Notes under the pieces: model-generated | Told to the model about the DNA's origin: nothing | The model's input: the letters and a program-made list of their open reading frames with translations, nothing else | The model's database searches: none | Part shown: piece by piece, positions 1-8,400 of the stretch | How the letters are laid out: each line of letters starts with the position of its first letter | Numbering within the stretch: position 1 is the stretch's first letter | Source of the DNA: Neobacillus rhizosphaerae | GTDB lineage: Bacteria > Bacillota > Bacilli > Bacillales > Cytobacillaceae | Assembly: GCF_937468385.1 (NCBI RefSeq) | Contig: NZ_CALBWS010000016.1 | Location: forward strand, 41,304 to 105,303 | Length of the DNA stretch: 64,000 nucleotides | Direction of reading: 5' to 3' | Made by a program: the position numbers and the translations under genes

Positions 1-895
1 ATTGGTATTCCAAATCCTGAATCTGTTTCATCATCTTTTTTCGTTCACGCGGGTTTAAATCACCATGAACGCGGCCAACCTTTAATCCTTTTCCAGTTAA
101 AAAGCCGGCCACTTCTTCAGCCATTTTTTTGGTATTTGTAAAAACAATGGCCAAATATGGATTGTACTGAATGAGTGCATCATGAACAAGCTGCTTTTTA
201 TTACGATGCCTTGATGGCAGAAGATAATGCTGCAGGTTTTCAGCCGCTTTTATTTTTGAATCAATCTGAACCGTCTTTGGATTTTCCATATACTTTTTTA
301 GAAATGGTTTTAATTTCTCAGGAATAGTTGCTGAAAAAACGAGCATCTGCAGGTTTACCGGCATTTTAGCAGCTACTTGATCCATATCTTCAATAAATCC
401 CATATCGAGCATCATATCTGCTTCATCCACCACCAGGATACTCGATGTATGGATAAAAAGAGCCTTCTCAATCATTAGATCCTTAATTCTCCCCGGCGTT
501 CCTACGACAATATGCGGCTGCACCTTCAATTTCTCAATTGTACGTTGCTTGTCCGTGCCCCCGACATAGCATCTTGTCCTGATAGGGTTTTCCGGGTTGC
601 ATTGTTCTGTAACTTTCAGGATTTGGTGATAAATTTGGGTTGCTAGTTCTCTGGTCGGTGCGGTAATAACAGCCTGAACTTCCTGTCGCTGTGGATTGAT
701 TTTTTCGAGGATGGGCAAAACATAGGCAAATGTTTTACCCGTCCCTGTTTGCGATTGACCGATGGCACTTTCTCCCTTTAAAACGACTGGAATCATCCGC
801 TCCTGAATTTCCGTCGGCTCAAAAAAGCCAAATTTATTCATGGATTCTATAATAAAAGACTGAAACTTAAAACGCTCAAATTGGTTTACTTTCAT
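1..895 (-). CDS. cshB: DEAD-box ATP-dependent RNA helicase CshB (3' end outside window)
   Basis: The first 298 codons of a DEAD-box RNA helicase are visible; the gene runs off the left edge. Reading leftward from ATG at 895 (preceded by AAGGAG) one sees the Q-motif region (FGFFEPTEIQ), Walker A in GQSQTGTGKT, PTREL, the GG and TPGRI motifs, VVDEAD, the SAT motif (VFSATIPE) and the start of the second RecA-like domain with VFTNTK and GRVHGDLNP. The family unwinds structured RNA, typically in cold adaptation and ribosome biogenesis. It lies next to yqfQ and ispH as cshB (yqfR) does in B. subtilis, which supports CshB over CshA. The C-terminal tail is not visible. Confidence 0.9.
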   Translation of the reverse strand, partial: MKVNQFERFKFQSFIIESMNKFGFFEPTEIQERMIPVVLKGESAIGQSQTGTGKTFAYVLPILEKINPQRQEVQAVITAPTRELATQIYHQILKVTEQCNPENPIRTRCYVGGTDKQRTIEKLKVQPHIVVGTPGRIKDLMIEKALFIHTSSILVVDEADMMLDMGFIEDMDQVAAKMPVNLQMLVFSATIPEKLKPFLKKYMENPKTVQIDSKIKAAENLQHYLLPSRHRNKKQLVHDALIQYNPYLAIVFTNTKKMAEEVAGFLTGKGLKVGRVHGDLNPRERKKMMKQIQDLEYQ

Positions 896-1159
896 ATAAT
901 TGCTCCTTATTTTAAAAATTCTCTAGTGATTTTGACGTAGTTTTCTTCCCTCAGCATGAGCTTTCACTTTCTTTCCATCCTGTAATTATAGTAGAGTTTC
1001 TCTAAAATCACCAGTTAACATTTCTTTTATCCTCATCTTTTACCTTTCGTCCACTTTTTAAAAAGGTAAATTTAGTTTTTTCTATGTGTTTAATACCTAA
1101 ACCAAATTAGGTTAATTGCATATTTTAATGTATGAAGGATATTGAAAGGAGTAGTTTGT
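896..1159. other. Divergent intergenic region cshB/yqfQ
   Basis: AT-rich spacer holding the 5' regions of two divergent genes. I see no terminator and no convincing palindromic operator. Promoters for both genes presumably lie here, but no hexamer pair stood out enough to call. Confidence 0.5.
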
Positions 1160-1924
1160 ATGCAGCCAAGACCAAGAATGCCCATGCAAGGCGGGATGGG
1201 CCAAGGTCTGTTTGGAGGAAGAGGTCCAATGATGGGACCAGGCGGGAATCCATTTGGCGGGAGGGGACCGATGATGGGGGCTCCACCCAATTTTATGGGT
1301 GGTAGGAATCCGATGATGGGGCAAATGATGGGACCCTCACAAATGAATAGGGGCGGTGGTGGTTTACTCTCGAAAATTCTCGGCAGAGGCGGCACCCAAG
1401 CTGGCGGTTCAGGTGGACTTTTGGGAATGCAAGGAGCGGGAAGAGCAGCAGGAGGCGGTCCAGGTGGTCTTTTGGGTATGCAAGGAGCGGGAAGAGCTGC
1501 AGGCGGCGGAGGCTTGCTCAAATCATTAAGTAATCCTGGAGGAATATCTGGCTTTCTGAACAATACACAGCAGGTATTAAAGACAGCACAGTCAATTGGA
1601 CCGATGGTTCAACAGTACGGCCCTATGGTCAGAAATATCCCAGCCATTTGGAAATTATATAGAGGCTTCAAAAATGCCTCAAAAAGCACTGAAAATTCAG
1701 CAGATGAAACTAAAAAAGCAACAGAAGCATTTATCGATGAGTCGTCAAGCACTGAATCTAAAGAAAACAAGACTACCACTTTGGTAAAAACCAGCCGAAA
1801 AAAAGAGCAACAGCCCCGTTCTGAAAAAAGAAGTAAGCCTAGTTCCGAAAAAAGAAGTAAGCCTAGCTCCGAAAAAAGAAATCACCACCAAAGGGGAACT
1901 TCGAGACCTAAATTGTATATATAA
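1160..1924 (+). CDS. yqfQ: YqfQ family (VrrA-like) low-complexity repeat protein
   Basis: A 254-residue protein. The ATG at 1160 is chosen because GAAAGGAG lies 8 bases upstream; the longer reading frame from TTG at 1142 would contain this SD. The N-terminal 65 residues are Gly/Met/Pro rich with MMG repeats. Next come two copies of a 16-residue Gly-rich unit (GGLLGMQGAGRAAGGG), then a conserved segment around residues 130-170 (TQQVLKTAQSIGPMVQQYGP...) that resembles the YqfQ domain. The tail is charged and carries the repeated octapeptide SSEKRSKP. Synteny with ispH supports YqfQ; the B. anthracis relative is the variable-repeat locus vrrA. Its role is unknown; spore association is often suspected. 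A terminator follows directly. Confidence 0.75.
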   Translation: MQPRPRMPMQGGMGQGLFGGRGPMMGPGGNPFGGRGPMMGAPPNFMGGRNPMMGQMMGPSQMNRGGGGLLSKILGRGGTQAGGSGGLLGMQGAGRAAGGGPGGLLGMQGAGRAAGGGGLLKSLSNPGGISGFLNNTQQVLKTAQSIGPMVQQYGPMVRNIPAIWKLYRGFKNASKSTENSADETKKATEAFIDESSSTESKENKTTTLVKTSRKKEQQPRSEKRSKPSSEKRSKPSSEKRNHHQRGTSRPKLYI

Positions 1925-1929
1925 ATTGA

Positions 1930-1957
1930 GAATGCTGAAAAACAGCATTCTTTTTTA
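1930..1957 (+). terminator. Terminator of yqfQ
   Basis: GAATGCTG pairs with CAGCATTC around a 5-base loop, followed by six T. It sits right after the yqfQ stop codon. Confidence 0.85.
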
Positions 1958-1988
1958 CTTCCCAAAGCTTAAAAGGTAAAATGTATCT

Positions 1989-2017
1989 TTGTATTATATC
2001 TATTAGTTTTATATAAT
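1989..2017 (+). promoter_or_regulatory. SigA-type promoter of ispH
   Basis: TTGTAT (1989-1994) and TATAAT (2012-2017) are separated by exactly 17 bases, 47 bases before the ispH start codon. This is inferred from hexamers only. Confidence 0.6.
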
Positions 2018-2063
2018 ACATACATAGACTATTAAACAATGTCTTTTTAGGGGGACTTCCTAT

Positions 2064-3011
2064 ATGCAAATTATCAAAATCTCACCAAGAGGTTACTGTT
2101 ATGGTGTTGTCGATGCAATGGTTATTGCCAGAAATGCCGCATTAGATAAATCACTGCCACGGCCAATCTACATTTTAGGGATGATTGTTCATAATAAACA
2201 TGTTACTGATGCTTTCGAAGAGGAAGGAATTATTACCCTTGACGGGAAAAATCGGAAAGATATACTCGATAAAGTAGAAAAAGGTACTGTTATTTTTACT
2301 GCACATGGAATCTCCCCGGAGGTACGGCAGCTTGCGAAAAAGAAAGGTCTTGTAACGATTGATGCAACCTGTCCTGATGTTACAAGAACACATGACCTGA
2401 TTGAGGAAAAAACGAAACATGGGTATCAAGTCATATACATTGGAAAAAAAGGACATCCAGAACCAGAGGGAGCCGTTGGTGTTGCTCCAGGTATGGTCCA
2501 TCTTGTTGAAACTCCAAAGGATGTTCTAGCGTTAACATTGGATAGTGATAACCTTATTGTTACAAACCAAACAACCATGAGCCAATGGGACGTTTCCGAT
2601 ACGATGAAAAAAGTAAAGGAAAAATATCCCCATGTAGAAGTTTATAATGAAATTTGCCATGCAACTCAAATTCGTCAGGAAGCGGTTGCTGAACAGGCAA
2701 CCGAAGCGGATGTGACTATTGTGGTTGGCGATCCGAAAAGTAACAATTCCAATCGATTAGCACAGGTTTCTGAGGAAATTGCCGGAACAAAGGCCTATCG
2801 TATTGCTGATATCACTGAATTAGAAATAGAATGGATTAAAGAGGCCAAAAATGTTGCAGTAACATCCGGAGCCTCCACCCCAACACCGATAACAAAAGAA
2901 GTGATTACGTTCCTTGAACAATTCGACCCAAATAATGAAGCTACCTGGGAACGCAGAAAAAAGGTCCAATTAAGCAGGATTCTACCACGGGTTAAAAAAG
3001 CTGAGGTTTAA
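2064..3011 (+). CDS. ispH: 4-hydroxy-3-methylbut-2-enyl diphosphate reductase
   Basis: 315 residues, usual length for Bacillus IspH (LytB/YqfP). The enzyme reduces HMBPP to IPP and DMAPP in the last step of the MEP isoprenoid pathway, using an iron-sulfur cluster. The three cluster cysteines are visible at C12 (PRGYCYGV), C103 (DATCPDVT) and C198 (NEICHATQ). HGISP and the [11 protein letters not shown] segment are further family signatures. ATG at 2064 follows AGGGGGA. The gene is monocistronic, with its own promoter and terminator, and converges on yqfO. Confidence 0.97.
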   Translation: MQIIKISPRGYCYGVVDAMVIARNAALDKSLPRPIYILGMIVHNKHVTDAFEEEGIITLDGKNRKDILDKVEKGTVIFTAHGISPEVRQLAKKKGLVTIDATCPDVTRTHDLIEEKTKHGYQVIYIGKKGHPEPEGAVGVAPGMVHLVETPKDVLALTLDSDNLIVTNQTTMSQWDVSDTMKKVKEKYPHVEVYNEICHATQIRQEAVAEQATEADVTIVVGDPKSNNSNRLAQVSEEIAGTKAYRIADITELEIEWIKEAKNVAVTSGASTPTPITKEVITFLEQFDPNNEATWERRKKVQLSRILPRVKKAEV

Positions 3012-3017
3012 AATTAG

Positions 3018-3048
3018 AAAGAACCGTGTCATTGACCGGTTCTTTTTG
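3018..3048 (+). terminator. Terminator between ispH and yqfO
   Basis: AAAGAACCG and CGGTTCTTT form a stem, followed by a T-rich run on the plus strand just after ispH. Confidence 0.8.
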
Positions 3049-3099
3049 TTTGTCTATGTTAAAAAATCGCTTACAACCCTAAAGAAGTTTCACAAAACT

Positions 3100-4215
3100 C
3101 TATAAAAATTGAAACGGGTCAGTATTTACTTCGGAAGGAAAAATCTCTACTTCAAAGCCAGATTCTTGGCACATCCATTGTAGCTTCGCTGTCAGACCTT
3201 TTTTCATTACCTTTTCAACGTTATGACCGGGATCAATCATATTCAAGCCTTGCATCATGGCGTCATGGGCAGTGTGATAATAAATATCTCCTGTCACATA
3301 TACATCTGCCCCTTTAAACTTGGCATTCATGAAATATTTATTGCCATCTCCACCTAATACAGCAACCTTTTTCACTATTGATGTTAAATCTCCGACCACG
3401 CGAACATTTTTGACTTCCAGTGCTGTTTTTACCTTTTCTGCAAATTCTCCAAGGGTCATTTCAGTAACTTTGCCGATTCTGCCAAGACCAAGAACTTCAC
3501 CTTTATTTTCAACCGGATACACATCATATGCGACCTCTTCATATGGATGCGCTTTGAGCATCGCAGTTATGGTCTTCTTTAAAAGCGGTTCGGGCACAAT
3601 TGTCTCAATCCTGACCTCATCCACTTCTTCTAACAGCCTGGGCTGGCCAACAAACGGGTTTGTATTATCACCAGGTAAGAACCTGCCTGTCCCCTCTGCC
3701 GTGAAGGAACAGTGGCTGTAACCGCCGATATAGCCTGCTCCTGCATCACCCAGCACCTTCCTAATTACTTCAGCGTGACTTTTAGGGACGAAAACGACAA
3801 TTTTCTTTAGTGTTGTCTCAAAAGTAGGCACAAGCACCTCAGCATCTTCTAATCCTAATGCCTCTGCAAGCCAGTCATTTACTCCACCCTTTGCAACATC
3901 AAGGTTTGTATGGGCAGCATATACAGCGATATTATGCTTTAGTATCTTTTCAATCATTTTCCCTTGAACAGTATCAGTTAACAAATTTTTAAGTGGGCGA
4001 TAAATGATGGGGTGATGGGCGATAATCAGCTGCACTTTTTTTTCGATGGCCTCGTCGATTACATTCTCGAGAACATCGAGGGCAATCATAATTCGCTCAA
4101 CCTTTTGGTTTAAGCGGCCGATTTGTAAGCCTATCTTATCACCCTCCATCGCCAAACCCTTCGGTGAAAACTGTTCAAACAGCTGAATAACCTCATAACC
4201 ATTAGGATTCTTCAT
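3100..4215 (-). CDS. yqfO: Nif3-like dinuclear metal centre protein YqfO
   Basis: 371 residues, the long form of the Nif3 (NIF3/GTP cyclohydrolase I type 2-like) family, in which a PII/CutA-like domain is inserted into the middle. Likely metal ligands are seen: H67 and H68 in IAHHPI, H102 and D106 in AHTNLD, and the C-terminal GDIYYHTAHD motif. The inserted domain is roughly residues 130-230 (from KKIVVFVPKSH to HPYEEVAYDVYP). The biochemical role is unsettled in bacteria. Its start overlaps the end of trmK by 14 bases, so the two are translationally linked. Confidence 0.93.
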   Translation of the reverse strand: MKNPNGYEVIQLFEQFSPKGLAMEGDKIGLQIGRLNQKVERIMIALDVLENVIDEAIEKKVQLIIAHHPIIYRPLKNLLTDTVQGKMIEKILKHNIAVYAAHTNLDVAKGGVNDWLAEALGLEDAEVLVPTFETTLKKIVVFVPKSHAEVIRKVLGDAGAGYIGGYSHCSFTAEGTGRFLPGDNTNPFVGQPRLLEEVDEVRIETIVPEPLLKKTITAMLKAHPYEEVAYDVYPVENKGEVLGLGRIGKVTEMTLGEFAEKVKTALEVKNVRVVGDLTSIVKKVAVLGGDGNKYFMNAKFKGADVYVTGDIYYHTAHDAMMQGLNMIDPGHNVEKVMKKGLTAKLQWMCQESGFEVEIFPSEVNTDPFQFL

Positions 4216-4921
4216 TCTTCAAAGCCTCCTCTACTAATTTTATTTTTTCGCTTATTTCTTGCTTTTTTTCAATTGTCTCCACGGTTTCAGCTGCACCCTC
4301 AAGAGCAGCATATATGCGCTGCCAATTTATCTTCTCAGCTGTCCATTTCTTAATAAATATTTCGTCCTGTTTTTTTACAAGAAATGGTCCTAATAAGAGC
4401 CCAGTTTCCAGATCTGATTTATAAGATCTGTCAGGCACACCCTTTTCGCCAACCAAAACCTCATAAATCTTTCCGTCTTCTTCGATTATTTCTTCCGAGG
4501 TGAGCTCCCAGTTGTTATCCAAAAACCACTTCCGAATCGATATCGCACTGATATTTGGTTGTAAAATAAGACGATTGACTGAACCTAGCTTATCTTTTCC
4601 CCGTTCTAAAATATTTGTAATTAAGGCACCGCCCATACCGGCAATTGTCACACAATCAACCTCACCAGACTGAATAACGTCAAGACCGTCACCCAAACGA
4701 ACAGAAATAATTTCTGATAATCCTTCTGATAAAACATTCCTTTCAGCCGATTGATATGGACCCGCAGCCACTTCACCAGCTACGGCAAATCGTATCTCCG
4801 CGTTCTTCACTAAGTAACAAGGTAAATAAGCATGATCGGAACCAATATCCGCCATTCTTGCTCCTTTGGGTACATATTTAGCAACCGTAGCCAATCGGAC
4901 TGATAACTTATCTGTATTCAA
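4202..4921 (-). CDS. trmK: tRNA (adenine-N1)-methyltransferase TrmK
   Basis: TrmK (YqfN) methylates N1 of A22 in tRNA. The SAM-binding motif MADIGSDHAYLPCYL lies near residue 25, and GMGGALI near residue 85 is the family signature. The family match begins at NTDKLSVRL, so I place the start at TTG 4921. A GTGGTGG Shine-Dalgarno-like run lies just upstream and would be coding if GTG 4933 were used. The protein is then 239 residues with a coiled-coil-like C-terminal end, as in the family. It is co-transcribed with yqfO by a 14-base overlap. Confidence 0.9.
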   Translation of the reverse strand: MNTDKLSVRLATVAKYVPKGARMADIGSDHAYLPCYLVKNAEIRFAVAGEVAAGPYQSAERNVLSEGLSEIISVRLGDGLDVIQSGEVDCVTIAGMGGALITNILERGKDKLGSVNRLILQPNISAISIRKWFLDNNWELTSEEIIEEDGKIYEVLVGEKGVPDRSYKSDLETGLLLGPFLVKKQDEIFIKKWTAEKINWQRIYAALEGAAETVETIEKKQEISEKIKLVEEALKNEES

Positions 4922-4966
4922 AAAAACCACCACTTTTTAATTTATGTATTTAGATTCTTTTAAGTA

Positions 4967-4999
4967 TAAAAAAAGTCCTTTACAGATGCAAAGGACCTT
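4967..4999 (-). terminator. Terminator of cccA
   Basis: On the minus strand AAGGTCCTTT pairs with AAAGGACTT, followed by seven T. It lies just downstream of cccA and upstream of trmK. Confidence 0.8.
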
Positions 5000-5010
5000 T
5001 CATGTAAAAG

Positions 5011-5373
5011 TTACTTAATTTTTGATACCCATTCTGCCATGGCATCCGCTTGTTCAGGTTTTACAAGGTTAGGTGGCATACCACCTTTTCCATGGGTAAT
5101 TATATCCTTGATTTGGTCTTTTGTTATTTTACTTCCAATACCTTTTAACGCAGGACCCATTCCCCCTTGATACTGATCACCGTGGCAACCAATACAAGTA
5201 GATTTATAAATATCCTCTGGGTTGGATGAAGCTACTTCTGTTGTCTTACCGCCTTCCCCTTTATCCTTAGCGACTTCTTTCATATCTCCAAGGCCTTTGA
5301 AGGACAAGATAAAGACAAGAACAATTCCAAAAACCAGGATGAGAATGTAAGGAATAACCGGATTTTTTTTCAT
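5011..5373 (-). CDS. cccA: Membrane-anchored cytochrome c-550
   Basis: 120 residues. One N-terminal transmembrane helix (about residues 8-25), a Gly/Lys-rich linker of some 25 residues, then a small class I cytochrome c domain. Haem is bound at C60-I-G-C63-H64, and M99 in GGMPPNL is the likely sixth ligand. The domain faces the outside of the membrane and carries electrons in the respiratory chain. Length and position between sigA and trmK match B. subtilis cccA. It has its own terminator. Confidence 0.93.
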   Translation of the reverse strand: MKKNPVIPYILILVFGIVLVFILSFKGLGDMKEVAKDKGEGGKTTEVASSNPEDIYKSTCIGCHGDQYQGGMGPALKGIGSKITKDQIKDIITHGKGGMPPNLVKPEQADAMAEWVSKIK

Positions 5374-5496
5374 GATATAACCTCCCTATGTACGTAAATC
5401 TGTTAAATATAAAAACCGTCTACAAACAACTACTATTTTACTTGAAAAAGAACAGAAGGAAAAGCCCTAAACTTATTTTATCACTATAATCTTTGT

Positions 5497-5544
5497 AAAA
5501 AAGAACAAGAGGCGAAATATATATATTAACTTCAGCCTCTTGTT
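5497..5544 (-). terminator. Terminator of the acyl-CoA dehydrogenase gene
   Basis: AACAAGAGGC and GCCTCTTGTT form a perfect 10-bp stem with a CTTTTTT tail on the minus strand. Confidence 0.8.
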
Positions 5545-5560
5545 ATCTTCCCCTTTTTAG

Positions 5561-6703
5561 TTATTTACAACCAATTAATCGTGAAATAACCATTCGTTGA
5601 ACTTCAGACGTACCCTCGCCAATTTCAAGTAGTTTCGCATCACGCATCATTCTTTCAACGTGATATTCCTTCATATAGCCGTAACCTCCATGAATTTGCA
5701 CGGCTTGATCCGTCACTTCCATACAAATTTCTGAAGCATATAGTTTACACATCGCAGCTTCTTTTGAAAATGGTCTTCCCTGGTCTTTTAACCATGCTGC
5801 CTTATATACCATATTTCGTGCTAATTCAATTTTCATCGCCATATCGGCAAGCTTAAATTGAATCGCTTGAAAGGAGGAAATCGATTTGCCAAACTGTTTC
5901 CGTTCCTTCGAGTAGGCAAGGGCCTTATCAAATGCTCCCTGAGCAATCCCTACTGCCATTGCGCCAATTCCAATACGTCCGCCATCAAGTGTAATTAAAA
6001 ACTGCCTAAAGCCCTCTCCACGCTTCCCTAAGAGGTTTTCGACCGGGACTCGTACATCCTCTAACACAAGCTCTGTCGTATTAGAAGAATTCAAGCCCAT
6101 TTTTTCATAGTTATCAATAACCGTAAAACCCGCCTCGTGAGTAGGGACGATTATAGCTGTAATCTCCTTTTCTCCCTCCTTCTCACCAGTTACAGCCGTT
6201 AACGCTAAATGGTTTGCGTAGCTAGCATTGGTAATAAAACACTTATTACCATTAATAATAAATTCACCGTTTTCTTCCTTGGCAGATGTTCTTGTTCCGC
6301 CTGCATCAGAACCAGCATTCGGTTCCGTCAAACCAAAAGCACCAAAAGATTCTCCTCTACAAATCGGAGTTAAATATTTTTGTTTTTGCTCCTCCGTTCC
6401 AAACAAATAGAGCGGTGCCCCTCCTAAGGAAATATGGGCTGAATAGGTAATACCTGTCGAACCGCAAGCTCTGCTTAATTCTTCGACTACAATAGCAAAA
6501 CTGACAGTATCTGCACCACCACCACCATATTCTTCAGGAAAAGGAAGCCCCATAATCCCCATTTCTGCTAATTCCTTAAATATCTCTACAGGAAATCTTT
6601 TCGTTCTATCGCGTTCTATGGCACCAGGTGCAACTTCTTCGTCAGCAAACTGGCTGATCATGCGTTTAATCATTTCTTGTTCAGAAGTTAAATCAAAATT
6701 CAT
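5561..6703 (-). CDS. Acyl-CoA dehydrogenase
   Basis: A full-length FAD-dependent acyl-CoA dehydrogenase of 380 residues from the third in-frame ATG. That start is preferred because GAGGGGG lies 7 bases before it and would be coding with the first ATG at 6718. Visible signatures: AFGLTEPNAGSDAGG, the NGNKCFITNA segment, the RKQFGKSISSFQAIQFKLADMA motif cut here to its key residues, VQIHGGYGY, and the catalytic-Glu signature EGTSEVQ near the C-terminus. It catalyses alpha,beta-desaturation of acyl-CoA. Substrate preference (short chain, isovaleryl or other) cannot be told. It stands alone between cccA and sigA, unlike B. subtilis, so it is a lineage-specific insertion with its own promoter and terminator. 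Confidence 0.9.
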   Translation of the reverse strand: MNFDLTSEQEMIKRMISQFADEEVAPGAIERDRTKRFPVEIFKELAEMGIMGLPFPEEYGGGGADTVSFAIVVEELSRACGSTGITYSAHISLGGAPLYLFGTEEQKQKYLTPICRGESFGAFGLTEPNAGSDAGGTRTSAKEENGEFIINGNKCFITNASYANHLALTAVTGEKEGEKEITAIIVPTHEAGFTVIDNYEKMGLNSSNTTELVLEDVRVPVENLLGKRGEGFRQFLITLDGGRIGIGAMAVGIAQGAFDKALAYSKERKQFGKSISSFQAIQFKLADMAMKIELARNMVYKAAWLKDQGRPFSKEAAMCKLYASEICMEVTDQAVQIHGGYGYMKEYHVERMMRDAKLLEIGEGTSEVQRMVISRLIGCK

Positions 6704-6743
6704 TTCCATCCCCCTCATGCACTTTGTATGCGCTTTCTCTATT

Positions 6744-6773
6744 ATTATAAGAGTAATTATCTTATTTTCTCAA
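6744..6773 (-). promoter_or_regulatory. SigA-type promoter of the acyl-CoA dehydrogenase gene
   Basis: Minus-strand TTGAGA (6768-6773) and TATAAT (6744-6749) are spaced by 18 bases, about 40 bases before the start codon. No FadR-like palindrome was recognised. Confidence 0.5.
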
Positions 6774-7132
6774 CATTTAAAAATTTTTAAAAATAAAATA
6801 TTATCTAAATATAATAAATGCAACAAAATAGCTTTTAGGATAAAGATAATTGAATGGGGATTTTAAACACTGCCTATAACATAGAAAATCTGTTAGTCAG
6901 TTTTCACAAAAATAAAAACCTTAATAATTTGCTAATATTTCCATAAGGCTATTTGCAAAATGAAAGACAATTCAGTAAAATAAACAGAAAGTGCTTCGAC
7001 TAAGATAAAGGAAACATAATGAGCATTAGCGAACTGATGTTAACTTATCGTAGTGTGAAGCGTGAAGTTCACTAGCCGCTAGGCGCTCGATCTGAACAAT
7101 TTCCAAAGCCTAAATGATATAAATTCTGGTAA
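6774..7132. repeat. Intergenic region with degenerate dispersed repeat
   Basis: The left part (6774-6980) is AT-rich with nothing recognisable. From about 6985 to 7105 the GC content rises. CTTATCGTAGTGTGAAGCG and TTCACTAGCCGCTAGGCGC in this part resemble the repeat at 57634-57725 (TTTATCGTAAGGAGGAG, ACACTAGTCACTGAGCGC). I read it as a decayed copy of a dispersed Bacillaceae intergenic repeat. A second fragment in opposite orientation lies beyond the sigA terminator at 7183-7226. Confidence 0.45.
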
Positions 7133-7176
7133 TAAAAAAAAATAGTTCACTCCTATTAAGAAGTAAACTATTTTTT
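7133..7176 (-). terminator. Terminator of the dnaG-sigA operon
   Basis: On the minus strand AAATAGTTTACTTC pairs with GGAGTGAACTATTT and is followed by a run of T. Confidence 0.8.
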
Positions 7177-7182
7177 CGCGAT

Positions 7183-7226
7183 CTTTGTCTAGTTTGTCGC
7201 GCCTAGACAAGTTGCTTCCGCTTTTC
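7183..7226 (-). repeat. Dispersed repeat fragment (AAAAGCGGAAGC family)
   Basis: Minus-strand reading begins AAAAGCGGAAGCAACTTGTC and ends AAACTAGACAAAG. It shares both ends with copies at 13990-14036, 32007-32042 and 57634-57725. It lies between the sigA stop codon and its terminator, so it is transcribed. Confidence 0.6.
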
Positions 7227-7229
7227 TAT

Positions 7230-8360
7230 TTATTCTAAAAAGTCTTTTAATCGTTTGCTACGGCTCGGGTGGCGTAATTTCCGCAGTGCCTTCGCTTCAA
7301 TTTGACGAATACGTTCACGGGTTACACCAAAAACCTTACCTACCTCTTCAAGGGTACGAGTCCGGCCATCATCCAGTCCAAAACGGAGGCGAAGAACATT
7401 TTCTTCCCGATCTGTTAGCGTATCAAGGACATCTTCAAGCTGCTCTTTTAATAATTCATAGGCTGCGTGCTCTGAAGGCGAAGTAGCATCCTGGTCTTCA
7501 ATAAAATCTCCAAGGTGTGAATCATCTTCTTCACCAATCGGTGTTTCAAGTGATACAGGCTCTTGGGCAATTTTTAGTATTTCCCTTACCTTATCTGGTG
7601 TTAAATCCATATCTTCACCAATTTCTTCAGGTGTAGGTTCACGTCCAAGATCCTGAAGTAACTGACGCTGGACACGAATCAATTTATTAATGGTCTCAAC
7701 CATATGCACGGGAATACGAATCGTCCTAGCTTGGTCAGCAATCGCACGGGTAATCGCTTGACGAATCCACCACGTTGCGTAAGTACTAAACTTAAAGCCT
7801 TTTCGATAGTCAAATTTTTCAACGGCTTTAATCAGACCCATATTTCCTTCTTGAATCAAATCAAGAAACAACATTCCCCGACCCACATACCGTTTGGCAA
7901 TACTAACAACAAGGCGTAGGTTTGCTTCAGCCAGACGTCGTTTAGCTTCTTCGTCGCCCTCTTCAATTCGATTAGCGAGTTTAATTTCTTCTTCAGCAGA
8001 AAGCAAATCAACCCGGCCAATTTCTTTTAAGTACATGCGAACAGGATCATTAATCTTAACTCCTGGAGGAACACTAAGATCATTTAAATCAAATTCCTCA
8101 TCATCTTCTTTTGCTAATTTTTTAATATTTGGATCTTCCTCGTCACTTTCACCGACTAATTCGATTCCTTGATCACCAAGAAATTCTAAGAATTCATCCA
8201 TTTGATCGGATTCTAATTCGAAATTTGCCATTTTTTCAGCAATATCATCATAGGCAAGGACGCCGGTCTTTTTACCCAGTGCCGTTAACTGGTCTTTCAC
8301 TTGTTCAAAAGTTAATTCATTTTCAACCTCTTTTGAACGGGCTGATTTTTCAGCAGCCAT
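7230..8360 (-). CDS. sigA: RNA polymerase primary sigma factor SigA
   Basis: 376 residues from ATG 8360, which follows GGAAGGAGG; the upstream in-frame extension runs into dnaG and is not used. The acidic N-terminal region 1.1 is followed by region 1.2/2 ([20 protein letters not shown]). Region 2 shows [20 protein letters not shown] and [16 protein letters not shown]; region 3 follows; region 4 has the helix-turn-helix [20 protein letters not shown]. It directs RNA polymerase to TTGACA/TATAAT promoters. It is the last gene of the dnaG-sigA operon. Confidence 0.98.
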   Translation of the reverse strand: MAAEKSARSKEVENELTFEQVKDQLTALGKKTGVLAYDDIAEKMANFELESDQMDEFLEFLGDQGIELVGESDEEDPNIKKLAKEDDEEFDLNDLSVPPGVKINDPVRMYLKEIGRVDLLSAEEEIKLANRIEEGDEEAKRRLAEANLRLVVSIAKRYVGRGMLFLDLIQEGNMGLIKAVEKFDYRKGFKFSTYATWWIRQAITRAIADQARTIRIPVHMVETINKLIRVQRQLLQDLGREPTPEEIGEDMDLTPDKVREILKIAQEPVSLETPIGEEDDSHLGDFIEDQDATSPSEHAAYELLKEQLEDVLDTLTDREENVLRLRFGLDDGRTRTLEEVGKVFGVTRERIRQIEAKALRKLRHPSRSKRLKDFLE

Positions 8361-8400
8361 ATGGGCCCCTCCTTCCAGTATCAAAACAATAAAATGGAAT

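Noticed and set aside
1090..1563. 157-codon Pro-rich minus-strand ORF
   Set aside because: Antisense shadow of the Gly-rich yqfQ coding region.
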